From positions 1 to 35,095 of the forward strand of contig JACKBK010000034.1 of NCBI GenBank assembly GCA_020634555.1: DNA of 35,095 nucleotides, given 5' to 3'. Shown one piece after another: positions 1 to 8,441 of the stretch; positions within the stretch are counted from its first letter, which is position 1; every line of letters begins with the position of its first letter. The translations under genes and the position numbers were made by a program. The DNA is from Caldilineae bacterium. Its GTDB lineage: Bacteria > Chloroflexota > Anaerolineae > JAAEKA01. The notes under the pieces are model-generated. The model saw only the letters and a list, made by a program, of their open reading frames with translations. It searched no databases and had not been told where the DNA came from.

Positions 1-1141
1 GCGGCGCGGGAAGGTCGGCATCGTCGCGGCGTCGGGCACCGGCCTGCAAGCGGTCAGCAGCGGCATCCACGCGCTGGGTGGCGGCATCTCGCAGGCCCTC
101 GGCACGGGAGGTCGCGACCTGAAGGCCGACGTGGGTGGCATCACCGCGCTGCAAGGGCTGGACCTGCTGGCGCGCGATCCACAGACAGCGGTCATCGTGC
201 TGATCTCCAAACCGCCGGCCGCGAGCGTGGCCACAACCCTGCTGAACGCAGCGCAGTCCAGCGGCAAGCCGGTGGTGGTCAACTTCATCGGCTACCCGCC
301 GCCCGCCCGCCGGCTGGACAATCTCCACTTTGCAACGAATCTGGACGAAGCCGCCCAGCTAGCCGTGGACCTGTTCGAACAGCAAGCCGACCAATCTCCG
401 ATAACCGATCACCGACCACCGATCACCGGCTATCTGCGCGGCCTCTTCTCTGGCGGCACGCTGGCCGTAGACGCGTTGCTGGGCCTGCAAGGCGTGCTGG
501 CGCCGCTTTACTCCAACGTGCCGTTGCACCCGGAGCAGAAGCTGGCTGACCGAGCTTTGCTCGTGCACAGCCAGGCGCACACCATCCTCGACCTGGGCGA
601 GGACGAGTTCACCCAGGGCCGGCTGCACCCGATGATGGACAACGACCTGCGGCTGCGGCGTATGCGCCAGGAGGCCGCCGACCCCGAGACCGGGCTGATC
701 CTGCTGGACGTGGTGCTGGGCGAGGGATCGCACCCCGACCCTGCCAGCGAGCTGGCGCCGGCCATCGCGCAGATCAAGGGAAACCGCCCGGAGTTGGAAA
801 TCGTGGCGATCGTCGTCGGCACCGACCTGGATCCACAGAACACCGACGAGCAGGCTGGCAGGCTGGCCGAGGCCGGCGCGACCGTTTTCCGCACCACCAG
901 TGACGCCGTGGCTTTCATCAGCCAGCGGCTGCGCCAGCCGTACAGCTACGACTACCCCGCTCTGCCGCTGGCGCAGTTCGGCGACGGGTTGGCGGCGATC
1001 AACGTCGGGTTGGAGTCGTTCTACGACAGCTTGCTGGCGCAAGGCGCGGCGGCCATCCAGGTCGATTGGCGACCGCCGGCCGGCGGCAACGAGGCGATGA
1101 TGGCCATTTTGGCCAGGATGAAGACAGGGAGCACATCATGA
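1..1141 (+). CDS. fdrA: FdrA-family protein, 3' part (5' end outside window)
   Basis: The reading frame is open from base 2, so the N-terminus lies upstream of the window. The visible part begins inside the CoA-binding-like half with VGIVAASGTGLQ and a GGGISQALGTGGRD segment, which is characteristic of FdrA, a relative of succinyl-CoA synthetase alpha/beta subunits. The C-terminal half contains LLDVVLGEGSHPDP, typical of the ligase-CoA domain. In E. coli, FdrA (AllF) works with YlbE (AllG, DUF1116) and YlbF (AllH, DUF2877) as oxamate carbamoyltransferase in anaerobic allantoin breakdown. The stop TGA overlaps the ATG of the DUF1116 gene (ATGA), so the two are translationally coupled. The exact substrate here is inferred from family only. 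Confidence 0.9.
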   Translation, partial: RRGKVGIVAASGTGLQAVSSGIHALGGGISQALGTGGRDLKADVGGITALQGLDLLARDPQTAVIVLISKPPAASVATTLLNAAQSSGKPVVVNFIGYPPPARRLDNLHFATNLDEAAQLAVDLFEQQADQSPITDHRPPITGYLRGLFSGGTLAVDALLGLQGVLAPLYSNVPLHPEQKLADRALLVHSQAHTILDLGEDEFTQGRLHPMMDNDLRLRRMRQEAADPETGLILLDVVLGEGSHPDPASELAPAIAQIKGNRPELEIVAIVVGTDLDPQNTDEQAGRLAEAGATVFRTTSDAVAFISQRLRQPYSYDYPALPLAQFGDGLAAINVGLESFYDSLLAQGAAAIQVDWRPPAGGNEAMMAILARMKTGSTS

Positions 1142-2385
1142 TTGATATCGACAAAGCCAACCAGACCGCAGTGGACCGGATGACCGAGGCGCGGCCGATC
1201 CTGACCGGCGTTGCTCCGGCGCGTGACGTGATCCCGGGGATGCGCGACACCCTGCTGCTGCACGCCGGCCCACCTATCACCTGGGACCGGGCGTCCGGCC
1301 CGCTGCGCGGCGCGATCATCGGCGCGCTGATTTTCGAAGGCCTGGCGACGGACGAGGCAAGCGCCGAGGCGCTGGTGCGCTCCGGCGAGGTGACCCTGGA
1401 GCCCTGCCACGAGCACGATTCGGTCGGTCCCATGGCCGGCGTGACCTCGGCCTCGATGATGGTCAACGTGGTCGAGAACGTCACCCATGGCAACCGCGCC
1501 TTCTGCAACCTCAACGAGGGCTACGGCAAGGTGCTGCGCTACGGCGCCTACAGCCCGGAGGTGATCGCCAAGCTGCGCTGGATGAACGAGGTGCTGGGGA
1601 CGGTGCTGGCCGAGGCGCTGGCGCTGACCGGCGAGGGCGTGGACATGCGGGCGCTGCTGGCCGAATCTTTGCAGATGGGCGACGAGGGCCACAACCGCAA
1701 CAAGGCCGGCTCGATCCTGTTCACGGCCAAGCTGGCGCCGTCCATCGTGCGTACCAGTGCGGGCAAGGAGGAGATCGGCCAGGTGTTGCAGTTCATGGTC
1801 GACAACGCGCTGATCGTGCTCAACCCGGTGATGGCGGCCTGCAAAGCCATGGCCGACGCCGGCCACGGCGTCGAGGGCAGCACGGTCATGACCACCATGG
1901 CACGCAACGGCACCGACCTCGGCATCCGCGTCAGCGGGCTGGGGAATCGCTGGTTCACCGGTCCGTCCCAGGTGCCTGACGGCCTTTACTTCCCTGGCTT
2001 CACCAGCGCCGACGCCAACGCCGACATCGGCGACAGCACCATCACTGAGACGGCTGGCATCGGCGCGTTCGCGATGGCCGGCGCGCCCGCCATCGTCTCC
2101 TTTGTCAGCGGCACCCCCAAGGACGCGGTCAACACGACGCTGGAGATGTACGAGATCACCGTGGCCGAGCATCCGCACTTCAAGATGCCCGCGCTGGACT
2201 TCCGCGGCACGCCGGTCGGCGTGGACATCCGCAAGGTCATCGAACTGGGCATTTTGCCGCGCATCAACACCGGCATCGCCCACCGCGAGGCGGGCATCGG
2301 CCAGGTCGGCGCCGGACTGGCGCTACCGCCGGTGGAGGCGTTCGAGAAGGCGTTGATGGCGTACGCGGAAGACTACCTGGTGTAG
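1138..2385 (+). CDS. DUF1116 family protein (YlbE/AllG-like)
   Basis: A 415-residue protein of the DUF1116 family, the constant partner of FdrA. I chose the ATG at 1138 because it overlaps the fdrA stop as ATGA and has a GGAG 7 nt upstream; an in-frame GTG at 1066 would lie inside fdrA. Family-like segments include the GPMAGVTSASMMVNVVENV stretch (about residues 98-116), the ITETAGIGAFAMAGAPAIV stretch (about 301-319) and the terminal IAHREAGIGQVGAG. In E. coli the homologue YlbE is one of three gene products needed for oxamate carbamoyltransferase. The third (DUF2877) and a carbamate kinase are not downstream, so they must be upstream of the window or elsewhere. A strong stem-loop follows the stop. 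Confidence 0.88.
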   Translation: MIDIDKANQTAVDRMTEARPILTGVAPARDVIPGMRDTLLLHAGPPITWDRASGPLRGAIIGALIFEGLATDEASAEALVRSGEVTLEPCHEHDSVGPMAGVTSASMMVNVVENVTHGNRAFCNLNEGYGKVLRYGAYSPEVIAKLRWMNEVLGTVLAEALALTGEGVDMRALLAESLQMGDEGHNRNKAGSILFTAKLAPSIVRTSAGKEEIGQVLQFMVDNALIVLNPVMAACKAMADAGHGVEGSTVMTTMARNGTDLGIRVSGLGNRWFTGPSQVPDGLYFPGFTSADANADIGDSTITETAGIGAFAMAGAPAIVSFVSGTPKDAVNTTLEMYEITVAEHPHFKMPALDFRGTPVGVDIRKVIELGILPRINTGIAHREAGIGQVGAGLALPPVEAFEKALMAYAEDYLV

Positions 2386-2406
2386 AACGACTGCAGATCA
2401 TGTTTG

Positions 2407-2438
2407 ATCGCCCGGCGTTGTCAACAACGCCGGGCGAT
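2407..2438. terminator. Stem-loop between convergent genes, probable terminator
   Basis: A perfect 14-bp inverted repeat (ATCGCCCGGCGTTG and its complement) encloses the loop TCAA. It starts 22 nt after the DUF1116 stop and lies between that + strand gene and the convergent - strand GH13 gene. The T-run on either side is short, so termination efficiency is uncertain. The remaining 2439-2553 shows no gene. Confidence 0.6.
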
Positions 2439-2553
2439 TTCGACAGGACGGATCAGGCCATCTGTGCTTCTTTCTATCTGTGAGTCGAGGCTTTTCCGAA
2501 GCTTCCACAGATGAAAAGGAACACTGATGGCTGGAATAATCTCTCGACGTTCG

Positions 2554-4605
2554 TTAGACAGCGATCAGATAGGACTTGGCTGAATAGCTGTCAAGTCGAA
2601 CGCGCAAATCGCCGCTGGAGCTGATCTCTCCTTCACTGGCTCCACTGAACATCTCCACTGCTCGTCCCTGGGACGCACCAGCCACCTGCACAGTCTCATC
2701 TACCGGCTCCGCGCCGAAGTTCAACGCGGTGACCTGCGTTCCCCGCCCGTTCGGCAACTCATGCACCATCACCAGCAGGCCAGGCGCCTGGCAGTCGGGG
2801 ACATCGACCTGGCGCGCGGCGTAGATGCGGTAATCCTGGCGCATCTTGAGCATCGCTCGTAACTGGCTGACGAAAGAGTCCGGCCGGCTGAGTTGATCAG
2901 GCAACGAGCCGTATAGCGCGCGCGCCCGGGGCAGGCCTGCCTGCGATGCGGTTGCTTTCGGGTCCACGTCCATCAGATCGTACGCGCCGCGGTTGATCCA
3001 GCGGGTGTCGCCGTCGGCCATCATGTCCGCGACCTGATCGTGCGGCAGCGGCAGCGCACCCACCAGATCCCAACCTGATAGTGCGAACACGCCTGGTTGA
3101 AACGCGTTATACATCGCCAGCAGCAAATGCAGCCGCTGGATGCGTTGCACATCTTCGTCCGTCACAAAGTCCAGATCGCGGATACCCAGCGCGGCCGCGG
3201 CGATGCTGGCCGTGGTGCAAGCCACGCCGTTGGTCACGAAGCGCAGGTTGTAAGGCGCGTTTGCTCCGCTGAGACGCTCGTACATCACACTGCGCACCCG
3301 TTCGCGCAGCGCCAGCCCACTCATCTCCTCGCCCTGGAAGCTGTATTGGTCTTCGGCGTGCAGCGTCCAGAAATGTACCAGCTCCAGTGTCAACTCGTCG
3401 TGGTTCTGCAAGGCGTGGATCAGCGACGCCGGGTCGATGCCGTAGTCATGCACTGTGCGCAGCATCAGCCGCAGATACTCCGTGTCGCCGGTGACCAGCG
3501 CATGTTGGCAGGCAGGCCGGGTGATGAAGTCGTAGGACATATCGGCGCCGCCGTGCGACATGGCCGCGATGTCGTCCACAGTCAGGTTGAGCTCCTGAAA
3601 GGTAAACCCGCCCAGCTTGCGCACCATACCGGCGATCAACTGGTTGGCAGTCACCGACAGCGGGTGTCCCTCCGACCACGCTGGGCTGCCGGGCCGCCTT
3701 TCGACCCCTAGAAAACCGTTGGCATCCAGCCGCAGCGTGCGCGCGCCCAGCACACCCAGCGAGTGCAGCGCGTCGCCAACTACCAGGCGTTGCGCCGCAA
3801 ACGATGGATCCAGCCAGTTCAGGCTGGGCTGGCCCTCCTTGAAGTAGTGCAGGTAGACCCAGCGTCGCTCCACCCCATCGACGCCGCGGACCATAGCGGT
3901 CGCGCTCCAGTTGGTCTCCTTGACGCCCGGTTCGTAGAAGATGACCCGCGAGAGCTCGCCTACGATATAGCCCTTTGCTTCCAGCGCATCGACGGCGGCT
4001 GGCGACAGGTTGGCCGAGTCGGCGTCTTCAGACACGGCGGGTAGCAGCGGCCAATCCTCGGCAGCAATCTCGACCATGTGGAACAGGCCGGGATAATCAG
4101 CGTAGCCGCGCTCGGCCAGGCGGAAGTCCGGTCCTTTGCCCAGATGCGCCGGGATGATGTCGTCGATGACCAGCGCACCAGCGGATCCCGCGATGCGACA
4201 CATGGACTGGAATTCCTCCACCGTGCCGAACTGCGGGTCAATGGCCATGCCGATACGGTCGAAATGGCCGTCGATGGTCGGCGTGAAGTCGCGGCCGGTC
4301 AACCCGCCGGCCTGCTTGGTCGGGCCGGTGTGGATCGCCTGGATGCCGATGTCGGCGAAGGTGCGCCACAGCGTCTCGTCGCCCAGCGTCGCCAGCACCG
4401 ACTTGCCATCGCGCGTGATGATCGCGCCCGGATAGGCCGTGAACCAGACCGACGCGGCAGCAGAAGCAGCCCGCGGCTGTGCCTCAGCGTAAGGATGCTG
4501 CCACTGCACGCCGTGCCCTGAGTAGCGCGCGGCAATCGGCCGCGCCTGTTCGAGCATCGAATGTTCGAGGAGCCAGGCAATGTATTGATCATTTGTGTTT
4601 GTCAT
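2554..4605 (-). CDS. GH13 alpha-amylase-family enzyme, trehalose-synthase-like
   Basis: A 683-residue glycoside hydrolase family 13 protein, probably a maltose alpha-D-glucosyltransferase (trehalose synthase) type enzyme or a close hydrolase. The four GH13 regions are in order: region I VIDDIIPAH (about 147-154), region II LRLDANG with nucleophile Asp294, region III FQELN with acid/base Glu338, and region IV LQNHDE with His402-Asp403. Region I is atypical (IPAH instead of the usual VxNH) and is followed by FRLAERGYADYPGLFHMVEI. The last 80 residues resemble the beta-sandwich domain C. There is no signal peptide, so it should act in the cytoplasm on maltose, trehalose or small maltodextrins. 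No other trehalose or glycogen gene is nearby. Substrate is not provable from sequence. Confidence 0.8.
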   Translation of the reverse strand: MTNTNDQYIAWLLEHSMLEQARPIAARYSGHGVQWQHPYAEAQPRAASAAASVWFTAYPGAIITRDGKSVLATLGDETLWRTFADIGIQAIHTGPTKQAGGLTGRDFTPTIDGHFDRIGMAIDPQFGTVEEFQSMCRIAGSAGALVIDDIIPAHLGKGPDFRLAERGYADYPGLFHMVEIAAEDWPLLPAVSEDADSANLSPAAVDALEAKGYIVGELSRVIFYEPGVKETNWSATAMVRGVDGVERRWVYLHYFKEGQPSLNWLDPSFAAQRLVVGDALHSLGVLGARTLRLDANGFLGVERRPGSPAWSEGHPLSVTANQLIAGMVRKLGGFTFQELNLTVDDIAAMSHGGADMSYDFITRPACQHALVTGDTEYLRLMLRTVHDYGIDPASLIHALQNHDELTLELVHFWTLHAEDQYSFQGEEMSGLALRERVRSVMYERLSGANAPYNLRFVTNGVACTTASIAAAALGIRDLDFVTDEDVQRIQRLHLLLAMYNAFQPGVFALSGWDLVGALPLPHDQVADMMADGDTRWINRGAYDLMDVDPKATASQAGLPRARALYGSLPDQLSRPDSFVSQLRAMLKMRQDYRIYAARQVDVPDCQAPGLLVMVHELPNGRGTQVTALNFGAEPVDETVQVAGASQGRAVEMFSGASEGEISSSGDLRVRLDSYSAKSYLIAV

Positions 4606-4627
4606 GGTGTTGTCCGTTGTGCCGGCG

Positions 4628-4655
4628 GTAGGGGCGAATGATTATTCGCCCCTAC
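4628..4655. repeat. REP-like palindrome over the stop codon of the Y1 transposase
   Basis: GTAGGGGCGAAT and its exact complement flank a 4-nt loop (GATT). The TAA stop of the transposase (4642-4644, - strand) lies in the loop and right arm, so the palindrome supplies the last codons and stop. The same arms (GTAGGGGCGAA) occur at 4893-4920. Confidence 0.85.
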
Positions 4656-5205
4656 CGGGGTTTTCATGGTCAATTGCCCATTTCATCGGGTTGTCCACGA
4701 TGTATTGCCGGATTCGGTGCAGGGATGGTTCGTCGCGGACGATGTGGTCATAATAATTGCGTTGCCAAACCGCATACACGTCCGTTTTGGCCCGAAACCA
4801 TTTGGTCACGCCAATTTTGAAACCGCGGACGATGGAACCAACCGTTTTGGATGGCGAACGAAACGATTGGGAATGGCGCGATGGCGGTGGTGGTAGGGGC
4901 GAAAAATTTTTCGCCCCTACATTCGCCCGTACGTTGTCGCCGTCGGGTGTAATGACGATAATCCCATGGATGTGGTTCGGCATGATCACGAACGCATCCA
5001 ATTCGACGAACGGGAAATGTTCGGGTATTGCCAACCAACATTTCTCGGCCTCCAACCCGGCCGCGTTCAACAGCATTTCGCCATCCACCACCTGGCCAAA
5101 CAGACATGTTCGATCATGCGTGACCACGGTGATAAAATACGCGCCAGCTTGGGAGTAATCATAGCCCCGAAGACGAATGGACCGGCGATGGCGATGATTT
5201 TTCAG
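4642..5205 (-). CDS. REP-associated Y1 tyrosine transposase (RAYT / IS200-like), start codon degenerate
   Basis: Single-strand HUH transposase family. The metal-binding MPNHIHGI motif and a catalytic-tyrosine segment (NYYDHIV) are intact. Family similarity (RRSIRLRGYDYSQAGAYFIT) runs 26 codons upstream of the first usable start, GTG at 5127. No ATG, GTG or TTG exists between the in-frame TGA at 5266-5268 and 5127. Where the family starts there is CTG (5203-5205), 7 nt after AAAGGA, giving 187 residues. Either CTG is used, or the ATG was lost and only a shortened product is made. The gene carries one GTAGGGGCGAA palindrome inside the coding region and a second over its stop, as expected for a domesticated transposase that mobilises REP sequences. 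It sits alone between recQ and the GH13 gene. Confidence 0.8.
   Translation of the reverse strand: MKNHRHRRSIRLRGYDYSQAGAYFITVVTHDRTCLFGQVVDGEMLLNAAGLEAEKCWLAIPEHFPFVELDAFVIMPNHIHGIIVITPDGDNVRANVGAKNFSPLPPPPSRHSQSFRSPSKTVGSIVRGFKIGVTKWFRAKTDVYAVWQRNYYDHIVRDEPSLHRIRQYIVDNPMKWAIDHENPGRGE
4893..4920. repeat. REP-like palindrome inside the transposase coding region
   Basis: A perfect 28-bp palindrome with arms GTAGGGGCGAAAAA, same family as 4628-4655. It is read in frame by the transposase as VGAKNFSPL. Confidence 0.85.
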
Positions 5206-5302
5206 CGAAAGATCCTTTCCCTCTACATCATCATTTTTCGTACTAACGTTCTGATTAACCGGACATCAGGCTTCGCCTCGTCCAATGGTTCAATTGAATC
5301 CC

Positions 5303-5311
5303 ATTATACCA
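5303..5311 (-). promoter_or_regulatory. Extended -10 promoter for the transposase
   Basis: On the - strand TGGTATAAT is a perfect extended -10 (TGnTATAAT), downstream of the recQ stop and about 100 nt upstream of the transposase CTG codon. A -35 element is poor (TTTCAT, 17-nt spacer). Transcription would begin near 5296. Confidence 0.5.
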
Positions 5312-5349
5312 GCGATGGCGCCCGGATGAAACGTCCGCGCGGATGCTGG

Positions 5350-8304
5350 TTACGTGTCCTCTTTACCGTCTTTTTCCAACACATACACCAGCCGCAACAG
5401 GTGCAGCTCCTCCCATGGCACGGCCTCGTCCAGCGCGTCGAACACAGGGCGCAGGGCGGTGGTGCCGTGCTCGTCGAAGGCGGCAAGGACGCGCGCCTGC
5501 TCGTCCGGCGGCAGGCGCGATTCGCCGTGCAGCCGTTCGGCGTCCAGCGGATTACCGGCCTCGGCGTAATTGCGCAAATGGTTGATGATGGTGCTGCGTT
5601 GCACGCCGTAGGATGCCTGTAGTTGCTCGATGGACTGTCCCTCGACGTACATCGCGCCCACTTCCTCGAAGCGGCGACCACGGGTGAGGCGGGGCGCGGC
5701 GGATGCGCGGCTCGGCTTCGTCCCCTCTGTTATCTGATGTTCGCTGCAGTAAGCCTGAATGACTGCCAGAAATGTGTCGCCGTAACGCTCCAGTTTGTGT
5801 TGTCCCACGCCGTCCACCTGCAAGAGGCTGCTCCGCGACTGCGGAAACCAGGTCGCCATCTCCACCAACGTCCGGTCGGAGAAGATCACATAGGGCGGCA
5901 CGCCGGCCTCTTCGGCCAGCCCGCGGCGCAGCGCCCGCAGATGCTCGAACAGCGCCGTGTCGTGGATCAGGTCGCCCGGCCTGTCAACCCGGATCGGCAC
6001 AGCCTCCTGCGCCACAAAGACCTGCTGGCCGTCCAGCACCGCCTGGCCTTTGGGAGTGACACGCAGGCTGCCGTGTTGCATGTCCTGCTCCAGCAACCCC
6101 TGGCTGATGAACTCGTTGGCCAGCCGCCGCCAGTCGCGCTTGCTCATCTCCTTGCCCGCGCCATACATCGGAAGGCGGTCATGGCGACGGTTCAGCACCC
6201 GCTTGTTCTGCGATCCCCACAAAATGTCCACGATATGCACCGCTCCGAACATCTGGCCGGTGTCGCGCACGCAGGTCAGAAACAGCCGCGCCTGTTCAGT
6301 CACGTCCAGTTGAGCGGCGTCAGAATGCTCGCCGGCCACAGCCTTGCGGCAATTGTCGCACGCATCGCACGGCCCGCGAAATGTCTCGCCGAAGTAGGCC
6401 AGCAGCGGCTCGCGGCGGCACTGCCCGCTCTGGGCATAGCGAATCAGAGCTTGCAGGCGCGCGCTCCGGCCCCGCTGCTCGTGCGCCGCGCCTTCGTTGA
6501 TGAAATACATGATCGTTCGTACGTCGGCCTGGCTGAACAACAGCAGGCAGTCGGCCGGCAAGCCATCGCGGCCGGAGCGGCCGATCTCCTGATAGTAACT
6601 TTCGATGTTCTTGGGTAAATTGTAGTGCAGCACGAAGCGGACGTTGGACTTGTTGATCCCCATTCCGAAGGCGATGGTAGCCACGATGATGGCGACATCG
6701 TCATGCACGAAACGGCGCTGGTTCTCCTGCCGCGTGCGGTCGTCCAGTCCCGCGTGGTAGGGAAACGCTGGCCAGCCGCGCTCGGCCAGCTCCAGAGCCA
6801 GGCTGTCCACCTGATCGCGCGTGCTACAGTAGATGATTCCCGACTGGTCGCGGTGGTCTTGCAAAAACGCCAGCGTCTGGCCCAGGCCATTGCTGCGCGG
6901 CTGCACGGCAAGTTGCAGGTTGCGGCGGTTGAAGCTGGCGACAAACACATCGGCGTCGTCGAAGCCAAGACTCTCCTGGATGTCCCGCTGTACGCGCGGC
7001 GTTGCGGTAGCCGTCAGCGCGATGCAGACCGCGTCGGGGTAGCGGCGGCGTACATCCAATAGCTGCCGGTACTCCGGGCGGAAGTCGTGACCCCACTGCG
7101 AGATGCAGTGCGCCTCGTCGATCACAAGACTGGCCAGCCGGCTGTCGTCCAGCAGGCGCAGCGTTTCAGGCCGCAGCAGCGTCTCCGGCGACGTATAGAG
7201 CAGCTTGAGCTGGCCATCGCGGGCCTCCTGCATCGTCGTCACGTAGTCGCGGTAGTCCAATGTGCTGTTGAGAAAGGCTGCTGTAACGCCCAGCGCTCGC
7301 AACTGGTCCACCTGGTCTTGCATCAGGGCGATCAGCGGAGACACCACCAGCGTCAGTCCGTCGAACAGCAGCGCCGGAAGCTGGTAGCAGACCGACTTGC
7401 CGCCGCCGGTGGGCATCACTGCCAGCGTATCGCGTCGTCGCAGCACGTTTTCGATGACCTCGGCCTGGTTGGGCCAGAAGTCGTCGTGGCCGAAGACGGT
7501 CTTCAACAACCGGCGCGCTGCGGCCATGTCGTCCAGACCAGCCGTGGTGGATTCAACGGACTCGCGATTGGGTAAAACCGGCGGCAGGCCGGCAGATGGC
7601 GGCGTGGATGCTGGCGACAAGAGGACAACCGGCGCGGGCGTGCTGGCAGGGAGGGTGGCCGCGGCAGGCGTCTCCGCAACACCGTCGAGAAACCAGCCGG
7701 AAAGCTGGACATAGCAGCGCAACTCGTCGTCGGGGAACTCAGGGCGCGCCCACCAGTGCGCCAGCGACACTCGCACCAGCGCGCCAGCCGGGATGATATT
7801 CAGCGGTTCTTGAAAGCCCACGAAGGCGAGAGACTGTTCGCCATCGGGCGTCAGATATCTGTAGCGCAGGCGTTTGTTGGACGTCAGCAACTGCAAGGGT
7901 TGGTCGGGCCGCCAGAAGGTGGTGCTGTGGGAGGGGATGCCACTCGCTTCGGCGATGTAGAGCGCGCCGCTACGTCCGGTCTGCAGCAGGCCATCGTAGA
8001 GCAGCTCCGGCCCGCCGCTGATGGGCGGCATGTGACGCTGTACGAACTTGGCCGGCCGGGTCATCGGTCCCAGCCGGCGCTTGTCGCGGACGACGATGTT
8101 CTCGACGTGCGGCGGGATAAGGTCGCCTGCTGGCGGCGGCGCGCCCTCGATCTCCCAGACCTCGCCGATCTCGTATTCCCGGCCGGCGCGTTCGTTAGTG
8201 GCCGCGTCAGCCGCGATCAGGCGCACGCTGCGACCGTCGAACGTGATGCCGCCAATACATGCGCCGGCGCCCTGGCGGGTTTTTGCGACAATCAACACTT
8301 TCAC
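5350..8304 (-). CDS. recQ: RecQ-family ATP-dependent DNA helicase with N-terminal dual-OB-like domain
   Basis: A 984-residue protein. The GTG at 8304 is the likely start: GGAGGG lies 4 nt upstream, and the preceding in-frame ATG (8346) would add 14 unrelated residues. Residues 1 to about 206 (VKVLIVAKTRQGAGACIGGI...) resemble a dual OB-fold domain, an addition normal RecQ lacks. A Pro/Ala linker (to about 255) precedes the helicase core: Walker A MPTGGGKS (297-304), DEAH box (396-399), helicase C with the QEIGRSGRDG motif, and a Cys4 zinc site (CRRE...CDACDNC). RQC winged helix, HRDC and a C-terminal helix-turn-helix segment (EGQSIEQLQASYGVQRSTI) follow. The core unwinds 3'-5' DNA in recombination repair; the N-terminal domain probably adds nucleic-acid binding (inference). 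Confidence 0.92.
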   Translation of the reverse strand: MKVLIVAKTRQGAGACIGGITFDGRSVRLIAADAATNERAGREYEIGEVWEIEGAPPPAGDLIPPHVENIVVRDKRRLGPMTRPAKFVQRHMPPISGGPELLYDGLLQTGRSGALYIAEASGIPSHSTTFWRPDQPLQLLTSNKRLRYRYLTPDGEQSLAFVGFQEPLNIIPAGALVRVSLAHWWARPEFPDDELRCYVQLSGWFLDGVAETPAAATLPASTPAPVVLLSPASTPPSAGLPPVLPNRESVESTTAGLDDMAAARRLLKTVFGHDDFWPNQAEVIENVLRRRDTLAVMPTGGGKSVCYQLPALLFDGLTLVVSPLIALMQDQVDQLRALGVTAAFLNSTLDYRDYVTTMQEARDGQLKLLYTSPETLLRPETLRLLDDSRLASLVIDEAHCISQWGHDFRPEYRQLLDVRRRYPDAVCIALTATATPRVQRDIQESLGFDDADVFVASFNRRNLQLAVQPRSNGLGQTLAFLQDHRDQSGIIYCSTRDQVDSLALELAERGWPAFPYHAGLDDRTRQENQRRFVHDDVAIIVATIAFGMGINKSNVRFVLHYNLPKNIESYYQEIGRSGRDGLPADCLLLFSQADVRTIMYFINEGAAHEQRGRSARLQALIRYAQSGQCRREPLLAYFGETFRGPCDACDNCRKAVAGEHSDAAQLDVTEQARLFLTCVRDTGQMFGAVHIVDILWGSQNKRVLNRRHDRLPMYGAGKEMSKRDWRRLANEFISQGLLEQDMQHGSLRVTPKGQAVLDGQQVFVAQEAVPIRVDRPGDLIHDTALFEHLRALRRGLAEEAGVPPYVIFSDRTLVEMATWFPQSRSSLLQVDGVGQHKLERYGDTFLAVIQAYCSEHQITEGTKPSRASAAPRLTRGRRFEEVGAMYVEGQSIEQLQASYGVQRSTIINHLRNYAEAGNPLDAERLHGESRLPPDEQARVLAAFDEHGTTALRPVFDALDEAVPWEELHLLRLVYVLEKDGKEDT

Positions 8305-8441
8305 GGTTCCCTCCGAGGAATTGTCCGAATGCCGGAACGCCCACAAGGGGCTATGCTACAATCGCGAGTGAACAACCACCTTTGTAGGATAGGACCTTGT
8401 GCCCGTTCTGCAATGCGCTGGAGTGCCCACGAGGGACTATT

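Noticed and set aside
1021..2283. 420-codon open frame on the - strand opposite the DUF1116 gene
   Set aside because: It is antisense to a clear family member, is rich in His/Arg/Ala as expected of a complement frame in GC-rich DNA, and matches nothing.
8353..8361. TGCTACAAT on the + strand as a promoter
   Set aside because: It would drive transcription antisense to the DUF488 genes; no -35 and no gene follows, so it is probably chance.
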